DNA of 64,000 nt from Lamellibrachia columna (taxonomy: Eukaryota > Annelida > Polychaeta > Sabellida > Siboglinidae), in the NCBI GenBank assembly GCA_963662155.1, contig OY759270.1:54148374-54212373 (forward strand), read 5' to 3'. The translations under genes were made by a program, and so were the position numbers. This document shows, piece by piece, positions 51,301 through 62,000 of the stretch (its first letter is position 1; every line of letters starts with the position of its first letter). The notes beneath the pieces were generated by a model. The model was not told the DNA's origin. It was given only the letters and a program-made list of their open reading frames with translations, and did not search any database.

Positions 51301-54300
51301 CATGCTCACAGAGACACACCCACACAGACACACCCACACCAACACCCACAGACACGCCCACGCAGACAAGAAGATGCAGACACGCCCACGCAGACATGCC
51401 GACACGCAGACATACCAAAGCAGACACGCCTAGGCAGACACACCCACACAGACACGCCCATGCAGACATGCCAACGCAGACACGCCCAAGCAGACATGCC
51501 AACACAGACACGTCAATGCAGACATGCCAACGCAGACACGCCAACGCAGTCACGCCCATGCAGATACGCCAACGCAGACACGCCCACGCAGACATGCAGG
51601 CACGCGAGCACCACACAAGCACGCACGCACACACACACACAATACTATTCTATATGTTGCACTCAGAAATTGTATATGTATAATCAAATCTATGGTGGCT
51701 CCTATGCCAGTGACTGCTTGCAGTTTTAATAAGAGTCTTCAACAATAAACTATTTCTGATTCTGATTCTACTAAAGCAGCAGTTTGGATTCAGGAAGAAC
51801 AGAGGAACAGTAGTCGCTATTTTCACTGTGTGACAGATCATAGAAAAAGCAAATGAGTGCCAGGTCCCGCTGCATTTAAATTCTGTGGACTTCACGGCTG
51901 CATTTAATACTATCTGGAGAGGGGCATTGTGGAAGATGTTGAGGTCTATTGGGGTGGATTCCAAGATGATATCACTAACTGAAGCTATGTATAAGGACAC
52001 AGTTTTTTATTTTTAGGCTTACAGATTTTTACAGTCATGTCTAACATCGGAGGGGAAAAAATTTAAATAAAAAATGTTTTACTGTCATGTCAAACACAGG
52101 ACGGGTGAAAAAGAGAGACAAGAGAGATGAAGGGGAAAGGGTTAATCAAGGCCAGTTGGTTTTTTTTAAAGTTTTTTTATGGATTATTACAATAGTGTTA
52201 AGGTAGTTCGGGCGGATATTATATGCTTGTCTTGAATTGATTAGTTTCAGTAGAAGTTTTTAAGATAAATTAACCATTTCTTCACAGATTGTAGATTAAA
52301 TACTACATAATATTCCAGATTAATAACATTTGCACTTTTTTCATTTATTTGGTTATGTTACAAGATTTTTTTTACATTTTTGTAAATGTAAAATAATAGC
52401 CACAAAATGCGAAATTATTTCGTTTTGAGAAAATCCCCAAAGAAATGAATGACACATATAAGTATGACTGTGTCACTGATAACTTTAAGATATATTTTGG
52501 TTAACATAAACGAATTACGTCTGCTACACCACCGTGAATGAATTAAGCAAAAGTTGAATGACAGCTTAGTGGCAGTGTATTTTTGATACAAACCCTTCAC
52601 CAATCGTAATTGAATATCGTATTATGTTGCCTACATGTAAGAGGCGATCATACACCAAATTGCAACGTCATACATATTGTAATTTTTCTAAAATAAAAAA
52701 ATTATGCATCCTTTCCTGGTTATTAATGAAAACGCAATCTCAACAAATGTTTATTTTTGTGTCGAAATTTACAGTTTTTCACTGGCGTTTTACGTATTGT
52801 TGACAAAACATGACCATTTGTAATATTGACACGTCCCCTTAATTTTCCGCCACAATCCGGCAGGGTCACCAGGTCACATATACGTTGCCATTTCCTTTAG
52901 TGTCAAAGGCACAATAAACTACGTTAGCGCTGATATTTGCTGGTTTAAGGACATGATTTAGTTAGATATAAAACTGATGAGTACTGGAATCACAGTAACC
53001 AGATGATATATTCCACTTTCACGGCGAACGAATATAGCTAGTTCGAACATTGTAGCAACATGTTGGCAACACGTTACAGCTTGACCACAGCCTGGGGCCT
53101 ACGGCTATGCCTGGAAATAGTCTGTCTATATTTCGTTTTGAAACTTTCATGACTATGAAAATCACTTCTCTTACAGAACATTATTCACACCAATTTTGCA
53201 CGAGACTGATCATTTATATTTTGTATTAACAGTCGGAGAACAATGAGTTGTCTGCATAGTAATGCGGTACAATGCTACCGTGAAAGGCATTCCCCGGCAC
53301 TGTGAATATATTTTCGGCGTCACAATGCTTCTCTGCCATTCGATTTTTGTTTTTCAGACATTATATTTGTTTTTTATAGATTACTATTATAATCGATTAT
53401 TTTTCTTTTTTAAATGTCACGTGAGAATGTCGGCGGGACATATAAAAAAACCGCTTTTAATTATTTTTTAATTCACCAAAATGTGGTCGGTGGATCCGTA
53501 AACCGAAAAAAATAAGAACCATCGCCTAAATAATAATAATAATAAAAGTATTTATATAGCGCCAGATCTATCAAGACTGTTCTCAGGCGCTTTACATACA
53601 TGCAATCATAACTTAATACAATATTATTATTTATAATAAAAATAAACATATTAATTATAAAAAATAAATATATTAAAAATTATATTAATTGTATTAAAAA
53701 ATACCAATAATAAATATTCTAAAACAGTCCTACCATAAATTATATATAATAATAATTAAATGTATATTTGTATTAAAAAAATCATAATAAATGCATATAA
53801 AAATGTTCACATCAGCATATCATAAAAAAGCTACTATAAAAGATGTGTTTTTAAAAGTGTTTTATACTGTGGCAGTGTCTTCGCTGTCCTCACTGAAATG
53901 GGCAACTCATTCCACAGATTGGCAGTGGCCACAGCAAATCGATGATCACCATGCGAAGCCAGTACAGATAATAAATACAAAGAGTATGATGTTGAATGTG
54001 CAGTCATCATCAATGGTCAACTGACAGAATGGTTTAGAGTTGAAATAGGAGTGAGACAAGGCTGTTTGTTATCACATATCCTGTTCAGTTTGTTCCTGGA
54101 GTTCATCCTGGCAGAGTTCAAACTAGATACCAACCTCAGCTTTGACATCAGATAAGTAGATGACACAACAATCATGTCCACTGTGTTTGAGAAGTTACAA
54201 TTCTTAACTGAAGAACTTCAATCAACTTCTTCAAATGCAGTCATCACTTCATTGGAGAAGCGTATTGTTTGTCGAAGTTGAAGAACTGGAGACTGTGGGA

Positions 54301-56029
54301 GAGTTCTGCTTCTTGGGTAGCAAAGTGCCATCTACAGAGACAGGTGTTAGTCGACGCAGCCTTAGCATCAGCAGCCTTTGGTAGACTCATAAATGGCATA
54401 CTGTCCAACAGAATCATTTCAACAACAACTGGAAGCCAGATTATAAGGAAGCCTTTTTACTGCCAATAGCAATCTATGGAGGCTTGGATGCTACGATCAC
54501 AGAAGTTACAATCTCTTGAGGTTTATGAGATGCGTTGACTGCGGGCTATTAGAGGTGTTACCAGGGCAGACAGACTACAAAATACCAAGATCAGAGGAGA
54601 GGACAACTTTACCCCTGGATTTATCACAGATGTCATCAGACATACGTGGTTTGGGCATGTTTGCAGCATGCAAAGAGATAACATCATTAGCAAACATACA
54701 AACAATACTTTAAAGGACTGCAGAAGAGAAGAAGACCACTGAAGAGGTGGAGTGACCAGATCAGGAATGATACTAGACTCCTGCTATTGACAGCAGAGCA
54801 GCAAGCCAGAAATAGAACAGAATGGAGGGGTGCAACTTCCCGGAGGACAGCGAGGGGTGCAACTTCCTGGAGGACAGCGAGGGGTGCAACTTCCTGGAGG
54901 AACGCGAGGGGTGCAACTTCCTGGAGGAACGCGAGGGTGCAACTTCCTGGAGGACAGCGAGGGGTGCAACTTCCCGGAGGACAACGAGGGTGCAACTTCC
55001 CGGAGGACAGCGAGGGGTGCAACTTCCTGGAGGAACGCGAGGGGTGCAACTTCCTGGAGGACAGCGAGGGGTGCAACTTCCTGGAGGACAGCGAGGGGTG
55101 CAACTTCCTGGAGGACAGCGAGGGGTGCAACTTCCCGGAGGACAGCGAGGGGTGCAACTTCCTGGAGGACAGCGAGGGGTGCAACTTCCCGGAGGACAGC
55201 GAGGGTGCAACTTCCCGGAGGACAGCGAGGGGTGCAACTTCCTGGAGGACAGCGAGGGGTGCAACTTCCTGGAGGACAGCGAGGGTGCAACTTCCTGGAG
55301 GACAGCGAGGGGTGCAACTTCCCGGAGGACAGCGAGGGGTGCAACTTCCTGGAGGACAGCGAGGGGTGCAACTTCCCGGAGGACAGCGAGGGTTCACTAT
55401 GGCCTAAGCTTTTAAGTCAAGTCAAGTCTCCAACACTGCAATGATAGTCAACACTCCAACACTGCAATAAGAGAAGACACAGACAATAGAATGTAAGCCG
55501 AGGTAGTCTATCCATTACATCTGTAATATGAATGTGGATCTCACCGTGTCTACAGTTGGCTTACTGGGGTCTTCCTCACTGGACAATGCTCGGCTAATGT
55601 GTCCTTTGTTGGGCGTTGTATGATCTATGTCATCCAAATCTACCTGGGAAAATCGGGCTACAACAAATGGGTATATTGGGATCAGTGTTTGCTTGTTGCA
55701 TGTTCAGGTTTGTGATCAATGTGTGGTTGTAGCATGTTCAGGTTTGTGATCAGCATGGGCTTGTTGCATGTTCAGGTTTGTGATCAATGTGTGGTTGTAG
55801 CATGTTCAGGTTTGTGATCAGCATGGGCTTGTTGCATGTTCAGGTTTGTGATCAATGTGTGGTTGTAGCATGTTCAGGTTTGTGATCAGCATGGGCTTGT
55901 TGCATGTTCAGGTTTGTGATCAGTATGGGCTTGTAGCATGTTCAGGTTTGTGATCAGTATGGGCTTGTGATCTTAATTAATTATTAATTATGTGTATTAT
56001 TAAAATTTATTATTTAATGAATTTATTCA

Positions 56030-56085
<56 letters not shown>

Positions 56086-59000
56086 TATAGCTTTGTGTTT
56101 ATTAATTTAAAGTATTTACATAGACAAGATATTTTATTGTATTTTACTAGTAAACAGAACTTTACTAGTTCTAAAGCAAATATGGAGTTCAAACATATAC
56201 ACATTGAGATCTAAACTGAGTTTTTTAGAGAAGTTTTTTTAAGAAGATGGAAATAGGTAGGACATATCTTACGAATGGACAAAAACAACAAATCACCATC
56301 TCCCATGGTCAACACCATGACCACCAGAAGATGAAAACAATCACCTTCAGACCGAAATGATTTAAAACATCTCGATCTAAAAGAAAAGCATTCACACTTG
56401 TCTTGAATGCATTCATGTTTGGAGAGGCAGGGAAAGCGGATGCTGGGAGGGAGTTCCACAGTCGACTCGTCCTAGGTCTATATGAGAGTTGAGATGTAGC
56501 TCTGTTTTTGACCTAGGAATATGTATACAATATGGATGTCCACTCACTGAAGATCTAGTAGCTCTCATGCTAGGTGCCTTAGAGGGTAGAATATGAGCCA
56601 GCTCAGTGGATGGCTCGAGAAGATATGACGGTAGAAGACGCAAAGTGATGCAACGTTTCTCCTGTGACTCAGTGGAACTATTCCAAACTTGAGAGGTTCA
56701 TCGATCTTAAGCAGGCAAAGTGCTTTCTTCTGCAGTCTATCTAGCAATTTCAAAGACATAGTTCCTGCTTCATTCCAGATTGAGGAAGCATATTCCATAA
56801 TAACTCAGATGTAAGCCTTGTAGATGGTGATAGGAGCTTGGTGAGGAAGGAGGTTTCTAGAACGGTCCAGGATAAAATTTGTGTGATAAGTGTGTTTCCA
56901 AACATGTTTAGGTTTGTTTTAGTGTGTTTCCAACATGTTCAGATTTGTGATCAGTGTTTCCAATATGTTCAGGTTTGTGATCAGTGTGCTTCTAGCATGT
57001 TCAGGTTTGTGATCAGTGTGTTCTAGCATGTTCAGGTTGGTGATCAGTGTGCTTCTATCATGTTTGTGATCAGGGTGCTTCTAACATGTTCAGGTTTGTG
57101 ATCAGTGTGTGTGTGTGTAGCATGTTCAGGTTTGTGATCAGTGTGCTTGTAGCATGTTCAGGTTTGTGATCAGTGTGCTTGTAGCATGTTCAGGTTTGTG
57201 ATCAGCATGCTTGTAGCATGTTTATATTTTTGATCAGTGTGTGCTTGTACACCGTAGCCAGTGTGTGCTTGTACACAATAGCCAGTGTGTGCTTGTACAC
57301 CGTAGCCAGTGTGTGCTTGTACACCGTAGCCAGTGTGTGCTTGTACACCGTAGCCAGTGTGTGCTTGTACACCGTAGCCAGTGTGTGCTTGTACACCGTA
57401 GCCAGTGTGTGCTTGTACACAGTAGCCAGTGTGTGCTTGTACACAATAGCCAGTGTGTGCTTGTACACAGTAGCCAGTGTGTGCTTGTACACAGTAGCCA
57501 GTGTGTGCTTGTACACAGTAGCCAGTGTGTGCTTGTACACCGTAGCCAGTGTGTGCTTGTACACAGTAGCCAGTGTGTGCTTGTACACAGTAACCAGTGT
57601 GTGCTTGTACACAGTAGCCAGTGTGTGCTTGTACACCGTAGCCAGTGTGTGCTTGTACACAGTAGCCAGTGTGTGCTTGTACACAATAGCCAGTGTGTGC
57701 TTGTACACAGTAGCCAGTGTGTGCTTGTACACAGTAGCCAGTGTGTGCTTGTACACAGTAGCCAGTGTGTGCTTGTACACCGTAGCCAGTGTGTGCTTGT
57801 ACACAGTAGCCAGTGTGTGCTTGTACACAATAGCCAGTGTGTGCTTGTACACCGTAGCCAGTGTGTGCTTGTACACAGTAGCCAGTGTGTGCTTGTACAC
57901 CGTAGCCAGTGTGTGCTTGTACACAGTAGCCAGTGTGTGCTTGTACACCGTAGCCAGTGTGTGCTTGTACACAGTAGCCAGTGTGTGCTTGTACACAGTA
58001 GCCAGTGTGTGCTTGTACACAATAGCCAGTGTGTGCTTGTACACCGTAGCCAGTGTGTGCTTGTACACAGTAGCCAGTGTGTGCTTGTACACCGTAGCCA
58101 GTGTGTGCTTGTACACCGTAGCCAGTGTGTGCTTGTACACAGTAGCCAGTGTGTGCTTGTACACAGTAGCCAGTGTGTGCTTGTACACCGTAGCCAGTGT
58201 GTGCTTGTACACAGTAGCCAGTGTGTGCATACACAACACATGCCTAGTCCAAGCTTTGTACACAGTGTTCACACTCATGTACCTTGTATACACTGTGTAC
58301 ACTCATGGTATAATAATATGTTCACCCAAATACAAATACAAGCAGTATCAAAGCACTGAGAAAGGAAGGGTCATTAGAATAAGTAATTAATCATTAGTTG
58401 CACTATAACTGTTTATTTGTTTATTTTGCAATTCTTGACATGTTATCAATTCTTAATATGCTGTGAAGTGCCATGGAAATCTTGGATCTGGTGCTAGATG
58501 AAATAAAATAGATTATTATTAAGCTGGTGACCTGACAAATTGCATAAGTTTGACATCTTACCAACAGTTCCCTCCTCTTCATCTGCTCCTACATCAGAGG
58601 CCTTCATCTGAAACACACACCATTCATATATGTACAGAAACATAACTGATTATTAAAACATAGAAGAATAAAAGTTTCTCACTTTTATTAACAGTAAGTA
58701 TCTATCCAGTATCTGTCGCATTCATTAACGTACAACTTCAGACAGCCAAGATGCTTACAGTCTACCCAATTAAAGTCATTGTCAAAATCTCAAATTATTA
58801 ACCCTACTAGCCTAACTGCCTGAATTCACTCATACACAATTGGATAAGACACGAGAGCTTGTCACAATAATAAAGTGTATCATGAGGCCTATTATCTTAA
58901 ACTAACATTATGACAATGTGCTAAACTTATTCAATAACAATCGAGTTATGCTGGAGCAAAACAATGCCGACTCTAGTTTGGATGCCACTATTGGTGAGCC

Positions 59001-62000
59001 AATGAATAAATGGTGATTCAAGTTTGGATGCCACTATTGGTGGGCCAATGAGCAAAACAATGGTGATTCAAGTTGGGATGCCACTATTGGTGGGCCAAAG
59101 AGCAAAACAATGGTAATTCAAATTTGGATGCCACTATTGGTGGGCCAATGAGCAAAACAATGGTGATTCAAGTTGGGATGCCACTATTGGTGGGCCAATG
59201 AGCAAAACAATGCTGATTTAATTTTTGTATGCCAATATTGGTGGGCCAATGAACAAAACAATGCTGGTTCAAGTTTGGATGCCACTATTGGTGGGCCAAT
59301 GAACAAAACAATGCTGATTCAAGTTTGGATGCCATTATTGGTGGGCCAATGAGCAAAACAATGGTGATTCAAATTTGGATGCCACTATTGGTGGGCCAAT
59401 GAGCAAAACAATGGTGATTCAAGTTGGGATGCCACTATTGGTGGGCCAATGAGCAAAACAATGCTGATTCAATTTTGGATGCCAATATTGGTGGGCCAGT
59501 GAACAAAACAATGCTGGTTCAAGTTTGGATGCCACTATTGGTGGGCCAATGAACAAAACAATGCTGATTGAAGTTTGGATGCCACTATTGGTGGGCCAAT
59601 GAGCAAAACAATGCTGATTCAAGTTTGGATGCCATTATTGGTGGGCCAATGAGCAAAACAATGGTGATTCAAGTTTGGATGCCACTATTGGTGGGCCAAT
59701 GAGCAAAACAATGCTGATTCAAGTTTGGATGCCACTATTGGTGGGCCAATGAGCAAAACAATGCTGATTCAAGTTGGGATGCCACTATTGGTGGGCCAAT
59801 GAGCAAAACAATGCTGATTCAATTTTGGATGCCAATATTGGTGGGCCAATGAACAAAACAAGGCTGGTTTAAGTTTGGATGCCACTATTGGTGGGCCAAT
59901 GAACAAAACAATGCTGATTGTTGTTTGGATGCCACTATTAATGGGCCAATGAGCAAAACAATGCTGATTCAAGTTTGGATGCCATTATTGGTGGGCCAAT
60001 GAGCAAAACAATGCTGATTTAAGTTTGGATGCCACTATTGGTTGGCCAATGAGCAAAACAATGGTGATTCAAGTTGGGATGCCACTATTGGTGGGCCAAT
60101 GAGCAAAACAATGCTGATTCAATTCTGGATGCCAATATTGGTGAGCCAATGAACAAAACAATGCTGGTTCAAGTTTGGATGCCACTATTGGTGGGCCAAT
60201 GAACAAAACAATGCTGATTGAAGTTTGGATGCCACTATTGGTGGGCCAGTGGGCAACACAATGGTAATTCAAGTTTAGATGCCACTATTGGTGGGTCAAT
60301 GAGCAAAACAATGGTGATTCAAGTTGGGATGCCACTATTGGTGGGCCAATGAGCAAAACAATGGTGATTCAAGTTTGGATGCCACTATTGGTGGGCCAAT
60401 GAGCAAAACAATACTGGGTCAAAATTGGTTGAATATCTTCCTTATAAATGTTTGATTTCCTGCAGTGCTTGCCTGTCGTGTGACAAGTTCATAGTAGATG
60501 CCCTTGTATTTCATCAACTCATCATGTGAGCCCTGCTCTACGGCCATGCCGTCCTTCATGCCAATGATCAGGTCTGCCGTCTTGATGGTCGACAGACGAT
60601 GCGCCACCACGATGGTAGTGCGGCCCATGCGTGCCTGCACCATTAACATGAACATTACAAATATGGGCAATGGCACCATTACTGTACCACAAAGCATTTT
60701 TACAGATACATGGAAAGTAATTGTTTTGAAAGATTTTTAATGTTTATTTATTAAATTTAGAAACGTAAGATATTGCTAAAAATCTAATATTTATCAAAAT
60801 GATTACCTTTTATTCAATCAGACTACTTAATTGCACAACGTGATGTATTAGTTGTTAGAATAAATAAAAATATATACATATATTAGTTCAGTTTTCCATG
60901 TAATAAAACAACCCCTGTTAGCATTTCCAAGAATATATGTGATGCCACATGCCAAAACCAGGCTATTCTTGACAATTTGACAAAACCATTTTATTACAGA
61001 TTCAAATAGAGGAGATACATAGCTTTAAAATGACACCAACATGAACAATGTATCTTACTCCTTGGCCAAGAGATTACACTTTTAGTATACACACTCTTGG
61101 AATAACATTTTTGAGAAAATCAGCTTTAAAAAATGGCATTGAAAAATTGCTTCTCCCATAGCAACCATGCACTTATAATGCTCCAAATGGAATGAAATGT
61201 TGTATATTCCTCCAGTAGGTGTGTATAAAGAAGTTTCAGAAGTATAAAGTAGAAAAACGTCATATTTATTGAATGCCACCTCATTTACTACCAGGTTTGG
61301 CATTTCCGGAGACAATGTCAGTTCCCCTAATTTGGAAAGTCCGCTCCCGCTGGCACTGAGCCAACCAGTGCAGGCTCAATGTGGTCTTCCCCTGCCCCTG
61401 CCGAGGCGACCTCCACAGGCTCGACGCGGCCTTCGAAGTAATCTTCAATCACGGCAGCTAAATTGCTCTCCTCGAGATTGCACCCCCTCGTACAATCCAA
61501 CTCGGTAGCTTAATAAGCTTCTTTCTATACCATAGTTCAAATATTTAACAAATCGAAGACGAAAACAGCGGATGAAAATGGCGAACAAAGAAGAAAGGAA
61601 AGTGTAAACAAGCCGACAGCGCACGTGTGCTTACGTTTTCAACCAATCATAGCAACAACAGCACTTTGTTGCTGGATAAATTATGTAAAATAGGAGCCAT
61701 TCCATTGGTCTAGCGTAAGAGATTCCCAATCACACGTGTAGTTGACATCATAAGCTTTCCAGCCATGTATAACATGTGGGGTTACCCGCCTGTGAGCGAG
61801 CGAAGACAGTAGATCAAAAACGTGTAAAAATGGCTTTGTTTCTCAACCGTGACGCTAATCAGGGGCTAAATATTACCAGATTGAACAATCTTTCACCTTA
61901 TATAAATGGATTTATGGAACAATGGATAATTTTGCTGATCGATTCTGTCGTTAACCCATTTTTGACAATTCGAAGGTACACCATGCGTTTTAGGCTCCTG

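Noticed and set aside
51038..51730. Cys/Val-rich and Thr/His-rich ~200-codon frames
   Set aside because: They come from the CACGC/CAGACA minisatellite and alternate in all frames; there is no signal or domain.
54687..55444. Overlapping 160-236-codon frames of RCPPGSC or GCNFLED type
   Set aside because: They are frames through the 26-27-bp array at a LINE terminus.
57170..58390. Open frames of 330-390 codons on both strands
   Set aside because: They are produced by a 24-bp (8-codon) stop-free minisatellite and have no start context, domain or splice support.
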